Positions 1 through 7,543 of a stretch of 64,000 nucleotides of DNA are shown piece after piece. Positions within the stretch are counted from its first letter, which is position 1, and every line of letters starts with the position of its first letter. Under the pieces are notes generated by a model. It was given only the letters and a program-made list of their open reading frames with translations, was not told the DNA's origin and did not search any database. This stretch comes from SHZI01 sp031409515 (GTDB lineage: Bacteria; Pseudomonadota; Gammaproteobacteria; Steroidobacterales; GCA-2729495): positions 1-64,000 of the forward strand of contig JANNXJ010000051.1 of the NCBI GenBank assembly GCA_031409515.1. The letters are read 5' to 3'. The position numbers were made by a program, and so were the translations under genes.

Positions 1-171
1 CTGGGGACGCCGCTGGCAGTCGATCCCTTCAAGCCCGATCGCTGGGACTACATGTACTACCTGAAACCCGGCAAGCTGAGCAGGGCCACCCAGCGCTGGG
101 TCATCGTCCGGTTTGATGGCGACATCGTTCGGGAAGTTAACCGGGACGTGCCGCTGGGCAGCCAGGGCTGA
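1..171 (+). CDS. bamE: Outer membrane assembly lipoprotein BamE, C-terminal part
   Basis: Open at the left edge; only the last 56 residues are visible, ending in TGA at 169-171. The stretch LGTPLAVDPFKPDRWDYMYY is the diagnostic BamE (SmpA/OmlA) motif, followed by a beta strand with RWVIVRFDGDIV. BamE is a small outer-membrane lipoprotein of the BAM complex that stabilises BamD-BamA during beta-barrel insertion. The lipobox and N-terminus lie outside the window. It converges on ratA with a 2-base gap; the bamE/ratA/smpB neighbourhood is standard in Gammaproteobacteria. Confidence 0.9.
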   Translation: MGTPLAVDPFKPDRWDYMYYLKPGKLSRATQRWVIVRFDGDIVREVNRDVPLGSQG

Positions 172-173
172 TC

Positions 174-617
174 TTAACCGTAGACCGCTTTGGCGCGGGC
201 CACGAAGGCGTCCACGAGGCCGCTGCAGGTGAGTTCGAAGGCGGGACCCAGCAACCAGTCCCGGGCTGTACTCGCAAACTGGAACTGCACGCGAAGATCG
301 ATCCGGCAGCCCGGCTGAAGCCCCTGGTCGCCGAGCGCCGTCACCCGCCACTCGCCGTGCAGGCTCTTGAACGGGCCATCCACCAGCTCCATCGTCATGC
401 GGTGGGGCGGCTCCAGCAGGTTACGGGTGGTGAAGCTGGAGGAAAAAGGCCCCCGCGACAGCGCAAGGCTTGCTACCAGGCCGGTCGGGTCCCGGGAGAG
501 AACAGAACTTGCCGTGCACCCGGGCAGGAATTGCGGGTACGCCTCCACATCCGCGACGAGGGCAAACATGGCCTCTGCCGGGTACGGCACGATGGCACTG
601 CGCTGAACTTCACGCAT
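174..617 (-). CDS. ratA: RatA-type START/SRPBCC-domain protein
   Basis: 147 residues starting MREVQRSAIVPYPAEAMFAL. A longer in-frame upstream extension has no family resemblance, so I start at 617. YPQFLPGC near residue 27, a FTTRN strand and the end FVARAKAVYG match the RatA/Coq10 family (START-like fold) along its whole length. In E. coli RatA was described as a toxin that blocks 70S subunit association; other members (Coq10) bind ubiquinone, so the cellular role here is not settled. It is divergent from smpB with a 53-base gap. I see no adjacent RnfH (RatB) partner; the downstream neighbour is bamE on the other strand. Confidence 0.9.
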   Translation of the reverse strand: MREVQRSAIVPYPAEAMFALVADVEAYPQFLPGCTASSVLSRDPTGLVASLALSRGPFSSSFTTRNLLEPPHRMTMELVDGPFKSLHGEWRVTALGDQGLQPGCRIDLRVQFQFASTARDWLLGPAFELTCSGLVDAFVARAKAVYG

Positions 618-670
618 CGGAAGTAAATTGGCTTTCGCTGCCCCACTGAACTTGGCAGGATTGTTGCCGA

Positions 671-1180
671 ATGAGCGCCAAAAAATCCAGCAAGCCGGAG
701 AAGCCGGCAAAGGCGAAGAAGGTCGACACGACCCCGCGCCTGATTGCGGAAAACCGCAAGGCCCGCTTCGACTTCTACATTGAGGACCGGTTCGAGGCCG
801 GTCTCTCCCTCCTCGGCTGGGAAGTAAAGAGCCTCCGGGAGGCGAAAGCCAACCTGAAGGAATCCTACGCGATCTTCCGCAACGACGAGGCCTGGCTCAT
901 TGGCGCCCACATCACACCGCTAACCTCCGCCTCGACCCACGTGGAGGCGGATCCCGTGCGCATGCGCAAGCTGCTGCTCCACCGGCGGGAAATCGACCGC
1001 CTGCGGGGCTCCGTGGAACGGGACGGCTACACGCTGGTACCGCTGGCCATGAACTGGGTCAACGGCCGGGCCAAGGTCACCCTGGGCCTCGCCAAGGGCA
1101 AGAACACCCGGGACAAGCGGGATTCCATCAAGGACCGGGACTGGCAGCGCCAGAAAGGCCGCGTGTTGCGCCGCGGGTAG
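671..1180 (+). CDS. smpB: SsrA-binding protein SmpB
   Basis: 169 residues. After a Lys-rich N-terminus of about 20 residues come IAENRKARFDFYIEDRFEAG and GWEVKSLREAKANLKESYA, the OB-fold core that binds the tRNA-like domain of tmRNA. The basic tail GKNTRDKRDSIKDRDWQRQK is the segment that enters the empty mRNA channel. SmpB carries Ala-charged tmRNA to stalled ribosomes for trans-translation. Its RNA partner ssrA starts 65 bases downstream on the same strand. Slightly longer than the usual 155-160 residues because of the N-terminal extension. Confidence 0.97.
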   Translation: MSAKKSSKPEKPAKAKKVDTTPRLIAENRKARFDFYIEDRFEAGLSLLGWEVKSLREAKANLKESYAIFRNDEAWLIGAHITPLTSASTHVEADPVRMRKLLLHRREIDRLRGSVERDGYTLVPLAMNWVNGRAKVTLGLAKGKNTRDKRDSIKDRDWQRQKGRVLRRG

Positions 1181-1182
1181 GA

Positions 1183-1196
1183 GCGCCTTAAGGCGC
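1183..1196. repeat. Perfect 14-bp palindrome between smpB and ssrA
   Basis: GCGCCTT and AAGGCGC abut to form a perfect palindrome two bases after the smpB stop. It is nested inside a wider GGAGCG...CGCTCC pairing (1180-1206) followed by a short T run at 1211-1215. It could be a weak smpB terminator; the T run also overlaps the proposed ssrA -35 box, so its function is uncertain. Confidence 0.5.
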
Positions 1197-1207
1197 GATC
1201 CGCTCCC

Positions 1208-1236
1208 TTGTTTTTCCCCCAGCCGCACCCAATAAT
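1208..1236 (+). promoter_or_regulatory. Probable sigma-70 promoter of ssrA
   Basis: A -35 box TTGTTT (1208-1213), a 17-base spacer and a -10 box AATAAT (1231-1236) end 9 bases before the mature tmRNA 5' end at 1246. Spacing is ideal for a vegetative promoter. It suggests ssrA is transcribed on its own as well as possibly from smpB. Judged by eye only. Confidence 0.5.
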
Positions 1237-1245
1237 TCAACCACT

Positions 1246-1611
1246 GGGGGCGACATGGTTTCGACGTGGGTTACAAACCCCTTAGTGCATGCCGAGGTGC
1301 AGGTTCCCTCGTAAATCCATCTGCAAACACTTAGTTGCCAACGACGACAACTACGCTCTCGCTGCTTAAAAACCAGTCTTGAGAGCCTTCTGACTGGCGC
1401 CGTACCTGTGCGGACCAGCACCAGGAGTCATCAACCACAGGATCGCGTGCGGGTTCGTCCGGGATCTTCACGTTAAAGCCCATCAACCGGACTGGCTGTC
1501 AGTTGTCCCTGCCCGTCGGGTAGCTGCCAGTAAGACAAAAGGCGGGATACGCATGTAGATCTGAGGGCAGCGGACTTGCGGACGCGGGTTCGATTCCCGC
1601 CGCCTCCACCA
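1246..1611 (+). ncRNA. ssrA: tmRNA (transfer-messenger RNA)
   Basis: 366 nt. The 5' end GGGGGCG (1246-1252) pairs with CGCCTCC (1601-1607) to form the 7-bp acceptor stem, with a single G-U, and ACCA is encoded at 1608-1611. The T arm is seen in GGGTTCGATTCCC. The resume frame reads GCC AAC GAC GAC AAC TAC GCT CTC GCT GCT TAA at 1337-1369, giving the tag ANDDNYALAA, one residue from the E. coli tag ANDENYALAA. The RNA rescues stalled ribosomes with SmpB and marks the nascent chain for proteolysis. One-piece form, not permuted. No integrase or att duplication is seen at the 3' end, a common integration site. Confidence 0.97.
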
Positions 1612-1645
1612 AACAAGAGTCCAGCCAAGTGCGACGCCGACCGAG

Positions 1646-1670
1646 AAACCCGCTAGAACGCGGGTTTTTT
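1646..1670 (+). terminator. Rho-independent terminator of ssrA
   Basis: An 8-bp stem AAACCCGC (1646-1653) with GCGGGTTT (1660-1667), a 6-base loop, and a T tract continuing to 1670. It lies 35 bases after the tmRNA CCA end. Confidence 0.9.
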
Positions 1671-1779
1671 CGCATCTGGGTCGACCGGGACGACGCACTG
1701 CTCCATGAACCCGCTGCGCATCCACCCGAGCTCCTGCGGCGAAGGTCCTCACACATCAAATAGCGAGAGGCGCCTATTC

Positions 1780-2154
1780 ATGTCTTACCGGAAAGCAGCA
1801 CCGTTGGCCGCTATATTAATCACTGTGACATTCAGCTCCCTGGCCACGGCCGCCAACCCAGTTAACCCAGGGGCTCTCACCGGGACCCAGTCCTCCTGCG
1901 TAACCCAGGGCATGGACCCCGCCTGGCGGGGCACCGGGGTTGAGTCTGCCCGCGAGCTGGTGCGCTCCTGCCTGGTCAGCAGTGCGCCAACACCGGGCTT
2001 GTGTGCCGGCGTGCCCCCGAACTACACCGCCGATGTGCTGGCCAGCGAGGCCTGGGTCACCAAGGGGTGCGCGAACGTGGGCGGACCGGGCTTCTTCTGT
2101 CAGGAGCTCATGGCCGAGGTGGCCAGCTTTTGTCACGACTCGGCTGCGCCCTAG
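1780..2154 (+). CDS. Small Cys-rich secreted protein, unknown function
   Basis: 124 residues. Start chosen at MSYRKAAPLAAILITVTFSS because it follows a purine-rich GCGAGAGG site and opens a clear Sec signal peptide with likely cleavage after LATAA. The mature part of about 100 residues holds six cysteines, enough for three disulfides, in a mostly uncharged sequence. I do not recognise the family. It sits alone between the ssrA terminator and a convergent DMT permease, so context gives no role. Its complete signal peptide and normal composition support a real gene. Confidence 0.7.
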   Translation: MSYRKAAPLAAILITVTFSSLATAANPVNPGALTGTQSSCVTQGMDPAWRGTGVESARELVRSCLVSSAPTPGLCAGVPPNYTADVLASEAWVTKGCANVGGPGFFCQELMAEVASFCHDSAAP

Positions 2155-2173
2155 CCGGGAACGCTCCTCCCGG

Positions 2174-3064
2174 CTAGCCGGCGGTGGGCGGCGAGCCGAG
2201 CCGCTTGCCGATCATGCCGATCACGAGTGCGGTACCGAGCAGGATTACGGCACCTCCCCCGAGCATGCCGGGTGTGACCTTCTCGCCCAGCACCAGGGCT
2301 CCCCAGAGGATGCCGAAGACCGGAATGAGAAACGCAACGGCCATGGCCTTGGCGGGACCCACGCGCAGCACCAGCCGAAAATAGTAGATGTTCGGAATCG
2401 CCGTACAGACCACGGCCAGCAGCAGTACCGCGATCCAGGACTGTGCTGACGGAAACGCCACGGGCCACTTCAGTACCGCCAGCGGCGCCAGCAGCAGCGC
2501 CGCAAAGCCGAAGCTGCCGATCGTCGTTACCCAGGAATTCACCCCAGACAGGTGTTTCTTGACGAGGCTGGCCGACACGCCGTACAGGAACGCAGCGAAC
2601 AGGGATCCGCCGATCGCCAGCAGGGCCCCCGGCTTCGACTCCGGTAGGCCACCAACCAGAAGCACCACGCCGCCAAAGCCGACAATCAGCCCCAGAAACC
2701 CGCCTGGCGTGATCCGGTCCCGCAGCCAGACTCCCGCCACCAGCGCCGCAAAAAGCGGCGCCGTGGCATTGATGATCGAGGCAAAGCCCGCCGTCACAAA
2801 CAGGGTTGAGTAGGCAAACAGGGGGAACGGGATCGCGGCATTGATGAGTCCGAGGAGAAAGAGCTTGGGAAGATTCTGGCGGAACTCGGCGCGCCACGCC
2901 GGACGGACGAGCAGTACCGGCAGCAGGACCAGCGCCGAGACGGCCACCCGGATGGCGATCAGCGGCACCGGGCCAAAGTCCGGGGTTGCGATGCGGAGGA
3001 AGAGAAACGAACCGCCCCAGACGGCAGCCATCGCAAGGATTTGCAGGATATCGGCCGGGGACAT
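2174..3064 (-). CDS. EamA-family (DMT) membrane transporter
   Basis: 296 residues with about ten hydrophobic segments in two repeated halves. Each half shows the EamA pattern: AAVWGGSFLFLRIATPDFGP at the start of the first, and a GVSASLVKKH / VFGILWGALVLGE region in the second. The family exports amino acids, nucleotides or other small metabolites across the inner membrane; substrate cannot be told from sequence. Start MSPADILQ was chosen because upstream in-frame sequence is not membrane-like. It is divergent from the cation efflux gene with a 50-base gap. Confidence 0.85.
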   Translation of the reverse strand: MSPADILQILAMAAVWGGSFLFLRIATPDFGPVPLIAIRVAVSALVLLPVLLVRPAWRAEFRQNLPKLFLLGLINAAIPFPLFAYSTLFVTAGFASIINATAPLFAALVAGVWLRDRITPGGFLGLIVGFGGVVLLVGGLPESKPGALLAIGGSLFAAFLYGVSASLVKKHLSGVNSWVTTIGSFGFAALLLAPLAVLKWPVAFPSAQSWIAVLLLAVVCTAIPNIYYFRLVLRVGPAKAMAVAFLIPVFGILWGALVLGEKVTPGMLGGGAVILLGTALVIGMIGKRLGSPPTAG

Positions 3065-3114
3065 GACGGTGCCGATGTTAGCGGGTTGGGCAGGAGGCAG
3101 CCATAATCTCCAGC

Positions 3115-4095
3115 ATGACTGATCTGCACCAGGCCCCGGCCTCAACTGGACGTGCCGACCGCCGCGCCCGCCTGATGCGCTCGGCAACCTACGCGTCGGT
3201 CGGTGTCGCCCTCTGCCTGGTCATGGCCAAGACCTGGGCCTGGCGGGCGACCGACTCAGTATCGGTGCTGAGTTCCCTAGCCGACTCTGCACTGGATGTC
3301 CTCGCCTCGCTCCTCACGTTCATGGCGGTGCGTTTTTCCCTCTCGCCGCCGGATCTGGAGCATCGCTTCGGACACGGCAAGGCGGAAGGCCTCGCCGCCC
3401 TGCTCCAGGCCGTCATCATCTGCGCGTCGGGGGTCTTTGTGGCCGTCGAAGCGGTGCAGCGCCTGCTGAGTCCCGACACCCTGCACCGCCCGGTCGCCGG
3501 CATTCTGGTCATCATGGCCTCGACGGCAATCACCCTCGGCCTGCTCAGCTGGCAGCGCTATGTCAGCCGCGAGACAGGCTCCGTGGCGATTGCCGCGGAC
3601 GCCCTGCACTACAAGACCGACCTGTTCGTGAACTTGAGCGTGGTGGCCGCAGTGACCATCGTGGCGTTCACCGGACTGGGCTGGGTCGACCCGGTCGTGG
3701 GGCTGGCCGTCGCGGCCTATCTGATGTGGGGCGCCGTCAGCATTGCGGCGCGCTCCCTCGATATCCTGCTGGACCGGGAGATTCCGGACGCCGACCGGGA
3801 CCGCATCCGGGAACTTGCAACCCGGCACCCCAGGGTTCTGGGCTTCCACGATCTGCGCACCCGGCACGGCGGTGCGGGCTATCACGTGCAGTTTCACCTG
3901 GAACTGCACGCCGAGACCTCGTTGGTCGAGACCCATCGGATCCTTGACGAGGTGGAGAGCTGGATCGAAGAGGCCTACCCGGGCTGCGAAATCATCATCC
4001 ACCCGGATCCCCTGGGCTATGAGGAGCGTCGTGACCGCTTCGAGGAGGCCATTGATCTTGCTGCGGTGACCGGGCCCCTGGTCAAGGGCCCTTGA
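3115..4095 (+). CDS. Cation diffusion facilitator (FieF/ZitB type)
   Basis: 326 residues. Six membrane segments precede a cytoplasmic ferredoxin-like domain. Metal-site signatures are present: LADSALDVLAS in TM2 (two Asp), HRFGHGKAE in the TM2-TM3 loop, and ADALHYKTDLFVN in TM5 (HxxxD). The C-terminal domain has HDLRTRHGG and HVQFHLEL, and ends with HPDP, typical of FieF. Such proteins export Zn2+, Fe2+ or Cd2+ in exchange for protons. I avoid a firm symbol because FieF and other CDF members cannot be separated by eye. Confidence 0.9.
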   Translation: MTDLHQAPASTGRADRRARLMRSATYASVGVALCLVMAKTWAWRATDSVSVLSSLADSALDVLASLLTFMAVRFSLSPPDLEHRFGHGKAEGLAALLQAVIICASGVFVAVEAVQRLLSPDTLHRPVAGILVIMASTAITLGLLSWQRYVSRETGSVAIAADALHYKTDLFVNLSVVAAVTIVAFTGLGWVDPVVGLAVAAYLMWGAVSIAARSLDILLDREIPDADRDRIRELATRHPRVLGFHDLRTRHGGAGYHVQFHLELHAETSLVETHRILDEVESWIEEAYPGCEIIIHPDPLGYEERRDRFEEAIDLAAVTGPLVKGP

Positions 4096-4120
4096 GCGGG
4101 GGTCATGCTAGATTGAAGAA

Positions 4121-4738
4121 ATGCATCGGTACTTCATCCGGGTTGCGCTCCTCCTGGTGCCCCTCGCGGCCGGCTGTGACCAGGCACTGACGGTCCCGAA
4201 TACTTTTCCCGAACCCGTCGTAGAGCCGCTGCCCCTGGATGTCGCGCTGTATTTCACGGACGAGTTTACGAAATATCGCTATCAGGAGAACGTGCCCGGC
4301 GAATCCCAGTGGGACATCGAACTGGGCAAGGCCAATGTAGCCCTCTTCGAGAGCGTTTCCCGACGCCTCTTCCGCAGCGCAACGCGGGTTGCCTCCCGGC
4401 CCACTGGTCCTGCGGCCGCCGGCTTCAACGCCATCATCGAGCCCTCCGTTGCCGCCTTCGAGTTCTCGCTGCCGAGCCAGTCTGCGACGGACCAGTATTC
4501 CGTCTGGATCCGCTACACTGTCAAGGTGTTCAGGCCTGACGGCGAGCTGCTGACCTCCTGGAACATCAGTGCCTATGGGGAGAGCGGCTCAACCCTGTTG
4601 AGGCCGGCCCGTTCGATGCAGCAGGCCACCCAGCTGGCCCTGCGGGACGCCGCCGCGACGCTGACGGTGGGCTTCCTGAAGGAAGCCCGGGCCCGCGGCA
4701 TACTGCCCATGGAGAAGGTCGATGCGCCAGCGCCCTGA
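4121..4738 (+). CDS. Predicted lipoprotein, unknown function
   Basis: 205 residues with a lipoprotein signal peptide: MHRYFIRVALLLVPLAAGC, lipobox LAAGC with Cys19. Asp at +2 (CDQ) suggests possible inner-membrane retention by the E. coli Lol rule. The mature part is alpha/beta-like with KYRYQENVPGESQWDIELG and later VWIRYTVKVF. I do not recognise a named family; the pattern recalls proteins with paired periplasmic domains only loosely. Its last 17 bases overlap the next lipoprotein gene, pointing to one transcription unit with 4722-5435 and the peptidase at 5432. Confidence 0.75.
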   Translation: MHRYFIRVALLLVPLAAGCDQALTVPNTFPEPVVEPLPLDVALYFTDEFTKYRYQENVPGESQWDIELGKANVALFESVSRRLFRSATRVASRPTGPAAAGFNAIIEPSVAAFEFSLPSQSATDQYSVWIRYTVKVFRPDGELLTSWNISAYGESGSTLLRPARSMQQATQLALRDAAATLTVGFLKEARARGILPMEKVDAPAP

Positions 4739-5435
4739 CAGACAACTGCGAAGCTCTTACCTCTTGCCAGCCCCTTATTGGCGTGCGCCAGTCTTGTGCC
4801 TGCTGGCGCTGGCGGCCACGGGTTGCGTGACCTCCCGAGTCGAAGAAACCAAGAACACCGCCACCGGCATCTCCGACGACGAATCCGTCGTGATCCTGGC
4901 CACCAGCTATCACCAGGGCAACAAGACCGAAGCCGACTTCATCGAGTGCGTAAACGACAAGCTCGACGGCGCCAGCGACTCGTTCAACATCTACCCGGGC
5001 GCCAAGTTCCGGGACGACCTCTTCCCCTGGTTTGAACCCCGCCTGATGCCCCAGGGCATCGAGGCACTGCCAGAGCTACTGGCGAGGCCAGGTGTTGCCC
5101 AGCGCATCAGTGAACGGGGTGTGCGCTACCTGGTGTGGGTCAAGGGCAGCACAGAGCGAACGTCAGGCGGCGGCGGAATGAGTTGTGCGGCAAGCACCGT
5201 CGGCGGTGGCTGCTTCGGCCTCGTCTGGTGGGAGAACGAGGGCTCCTACGAGGCCGCGGTGTGGGATCTGAAAAAGGGTCAGCATTCTGGCGACGTGAGC
5301 ACCGACGTGCACGGGACCTCCATGGTGCCCGCCCTGATCATCCCGCTGCCTTTTGTCGCCCGGACGCAGACGGCGGCCTGCAGCGGTCTGGTGCGGGAGT
5401 TGCGGCAGTTCATTACCCAGGAGGGGCCGTCCTGA
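4722..5435 (+). CDS. Predicted lipoprotein, unknown function
   Basis: 237 residues. A long basic N-region leads into APVLCLLALAATGC with Cys35 as lipidation site, then VTSRVEETKN. The mature domain includes a Gly/Cys-rich loop (GGGGMSCAASTVGGGCFGLV) and ends in VARTQTAACSGLVRELRQF. No family recognised. Its start overlaps the preceding lipoprotein gene by 17 bases and its TGA overlaps the CTG start of the following peptidase by 4 bases, so translation of the three is probably coupled. Confidence 0.75.
   Translation: MRQRPDRQLRSSYLLPAPYWRAPVLCLLALAATGCVTSRVEETKNTATGISDDESVVILATSYHQGNKTEADFIECVNDKLDGASDSFNIYPGAKFRDDLFPWFEPRLMPQGIEALPELLARPGVAQRISERGVRYLVWVKGSTERTSGGGGMSCAASTVGGGCFGLVWWENEGSYEAAVWDLKKGQHSGDVSTDVHGTSMVPALIIPLPFVARTQTAACSGLVRELRQFITQEGPS
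5419..5426 (+). promoter_or_regulatory. Ribosome binding site supporting a CTG start
   Basis: AGGAGGGG ends 5 bases before CTG at 5432. A near-perfect anti-Shine-Dalgarno match this close to a stop codon is best explained by initiation at that CTG. Confidence 0.6.
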
Positions 5436-6712
5436 GGCCTGCCGCTTCTGCGCTACGGCCACCGTTCGCGGCGCGCCCCACCCTGCTGGCCCTGGCGGTT
5501 CTTGCCGCGTTCCTGATGCCGCAGTCGGCCCTGGCAGCCGCTGCGCACCTCCGCTTCGAGCTGGACCTGACCCCTGGTGAGTCCAGCACTTCTGCACGAA
5601 TCATCGTCCGTCAGGACCGCGCCGCCCTGCGGGAGATTGTGCTCGACGGGGCCCGGCTGCAGAAGGCCACGGGTGACGGCGAGATCACGCTCAGGCAGGG
5701 CCAGCTGCGGTGGGCGCCGCCCGCGACAGGCGGAACGCTGCGTTACCAGGTCCCCCTCAGTCACCGCCGGCCGGGGAAAAATGCGCCGGGCAACGACGCC
5801 TGGGTCGGCGCGAAGTTCGCCGTCTTCCGCGGCGAGGATGCCTTCCCCATCAGGGCGTGGAGGCGCGGCAAGGATAGCGGCCTGACCGGCCAACTGATTG
5901 TGCGTCGGCCGGACCAATGGAGCCTGATCACCCCTTATCTGCCCGACGCGCTGGGCAGACTGGCGATCCGGAATCCGGGCAAACGCCTGGCGCGCCCTAT
6001 CGGCTGGATCATGGCGGGCGACCTCGGCACCCGCCGGGACACCATTGCGGACATCGAGATCACCGTCACCGCGCCCCGGGGCGAGCGCATGGAGCGGGTG
6101 GCGATGCTGGGTCTCCTGCGCTGGACCCTTCCCCAGCTGGCGCAGCCACTCGCCACGGCAGAGAGCCGGCCCCGCTACATAAGTGTCGTGGCCGCTGGTC
6201 CACCCCTGTGGCTTGGCGCACTGTCAGCGCCAAACTCCATCTTTGTTCACTCTGACAGACCGCTCATCAGCGAGAACGGCACCAGCACGATCGTGCATGA
6301 AATGGTGCATGTGCTGCTCGCCGACCTCGACACGCCCCGGGAACAGGACTGGATCGACGAAGGGCTGGCCGAGTACCTGTCCCTGCGGGCGCTCAGGGAT
6401 TCGGGCACGATTTCGGCCCTGCGCTACGCAGCGACGATTGCGGAGTTCCGGCGGTGGGGTCGCGCTGTTACGAGCTTGCGGACACCTTCCTCTACAGGAC
6501 CAGTGACGGCCCGGGCAGTGACCGTCTTCGCTGATCTGGATACCGAGCTCCGCAAGTCGGGCAGCAACGGTCAGTCCCTCGCCCGCCTGATCAAGGGACT
6601 GCTGGAGTCGACGCGGCGCGCGGACCTCGACACGCTGCGCCAGGGGGCCCGGAAGATGCTTGGCCGGGACTCCCTGGCCCTGGCACCGGCTGCAGTGCCA
6701 GGTCTGGATTGA
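5432..6712 (+). CDS. Secreted HExxH zinc metallopeptidase (gluzincin-like)
   Basis: 426 residues if started at CTG 5432. No in-frame ATG, GTG or TTG gives a full product: the first ATG (5516) would cut the signal peptide in half, while CTG gives a basic N-region, the core LLALAVLAAFL and a cleavage region QSALAAAA. The catalytic site is HEMVH at residues 289-293, with the probable third zinc ligand Glu310 in DEGLAEY, as in gluzincins. The N-terminal 250 residues look beta-rich. Likely periplasmic. The CTG overlaps the upstream TGA as CTGA, like the common ATGA coupling. Substrate unknown; gene order suggests it works with the two preceding lipoproteins. Confidence 0.75.
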   Translation: MRPAASALRPPFAARPTLLALAVLAAFLMPQSALAAAAHLRFELDLTPGESSTSARIIVRQDRAALREIVLDGARLQKATGDGEITLRQGQLRWAPPATGGTLRYQVPLSHRRPGKNAPGNDAWVGAKFAVFRGEDAFPIRAWRRGKDSGLTGQLIVRRPDQWSLITPYLPDALGRLAIRNPGKRLARPIGWIMAGDLGTRRDTIADIEITVTAPRGERMERVAMLGLLRWTLPQLAQPLATAESRPRYISVVAAGPPLWLGALSAPNSIFVHSDRPLISENGTSTIVHEMVHVLLADLDTPREQDWIDEGLAEYLSLRALRDSGTISALRYAATIAEFRRWGRAVTSLRTPSSTGPVTARAVTVFADLDTELRKSGSNGQSLARLIKGLLESTRRADLDTLRQGARKMLGRDSLALAPAAVPGLD

Positions 6713-6756
6713 TCAGGCCCGCTTCCCCGCCGTCACCCCCAATGGGAGACTAGGCC

Positions 6757-7047
6757 ATGAGCAACAGTCGTCTTGGTCGTCTGGCCCCCTGGCTAGCCAT
6801 CCTGGCCCTCGCCCTGGCCGGAGGCCTGATTCTGCCGATTGCCAGCTACATGGCCGGCAAGCGGCTCATCGGGGCCTATGAGGGCAAACTGGGACTCACC
6901 GACTACCTGGGCAGCATCTATGACGCCGCCGGGCGGGGGGAAGTCCTGGCCTGGTGGCTGCTGCTGGCGCCAGCACTCATCGCCACGGTCTGGTATCTGC
7001 TGGCGAGGGTAGGGTGCCGGTCACGGAAAACCAGCGCCGAAGACTAG
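6757..7047 (+). CDS. Small membrane protein, unknown function
   Basis: 96 residues with two hydrophobic segments, WLAILALALAGGLILPIASY and VLAWWLLLAPALIATVWYLL, separated by a polar loop and followed by a basic tail. A GGGAGA site lies about 9 bases upstream of the ATG. It follows the peptidase by 44 bases and may belong to the same unit. No family recognised. Confidence 0.6.
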   Translation: MSNSRLGRLAPWLAILALALAGGLILPIASYMAGKRLIGAYEGKLGLTDYLGSIYDAAGRGEVLAWWLLLAPALIATVWYLLARVGCRSRKTSAED

Positions 7048-7104
7048 ATTATCTAATTCTATCAGCTACTTAAGATATATTTTGCACGTTTATGTTAGCT
7101 TCGG

Positions 7105-7120
7105 TCCCGGCGCCCCGGGA
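7105..7120. repeat. Small inverted repeat in an AT-rich gap
   Basis: TCCCGG and CCGGGA flank a 4-base CGCC loop. It follows an unusually AT-rich stretch (7048-7100) lying between convergent genes. No T run follows on either strand, so it is at best an imperfect terminator. Confidence 0.35.
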
Positions 7121-7162
7121 GCCCTCGTATAGTCGGGTGAAGCGGCAGGCCGGTCGTCCGGA

Positions 7163-7450
7163 TCAGGCCGGCCAATAATAAAAACCAATACCCGTGAGCC
7201 CCAGCACCAGACCGAGCATCGGCCACCACCGCCAGGAAGACTCCCGGATCGACCCCATAAAGGACAGTGCTGACAGGATGGTTACCAGCGAGAACAGGAC
7301 CGTGGCCTCGGCCAGTAACGGCAGGTCCATTGCGTAGCGCGAATCCTCTCCCTGGCGCAGGCCGAATATTACCCACACCAGCGCCAGGCAGAACGCTATC
7401 GAGAAGACGCTCCCAAGCACGATGCCAAGAATTACCGTCAGAGGCTGCAT
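7163..7450 (-). CDS. Small membrane protein, unknown function
   Basis: 95 residues with three hydrophobic segments: an N-terminal LTVILGIVLGSVFSIAFCLA, a central LFSLVTILSALSFMG and a C-terminal MLGLVLGLTGIGFYYW. No family recognised. Divergent from the tail-specific protease gene with a 93-base gap that contains a perfect inverted repeat. Confidence 0.6.
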   Translation of the reverse strand: MQPLTVILGIVLGSVFSIAFCLALVWVIFGLRQGEDSRYAMDLPLLAEATVLFSLVTILSALSFMGSIRESSWRWWPMLGLVLGLTGIGFYYWPA

Positions 7451-7488
7451 TCGCTTCCGGAGCTTGTTCTCACCTTATACCGTCGCCA

Positions 7489-7503
7489 AGTCTAGCTTAG
7501 ACT
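7489..7503. promoter_or_regulatory. Perfect inverted repeat in a divergent promoter region
   Basis: AGTCTA and TAGACT with a 3-base GCT spacer, centred between the small membrane protein gene and prc. Six-base arms with a short spacer fit a dimeric regulator site, but I can name no regulator. Confidence 0.35.
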
Positions 7504-7543
7504 GGTCCCCTACCCGTAACACCCAACTGCAAAGTCGACAGGC

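Noticed and set aside
1570..1670. Possible integration site at the tmRNA 3' end
   Set aside because: No integrase, no duplicated tmRNA end and normal chromosomal genes follow.
5135..5431. Upstream extension of the zinc peptidase frame
   Set aside because: Arg-rich shadow of the preceding lipoprotein gene; it would bury the signal peptide in the middle.
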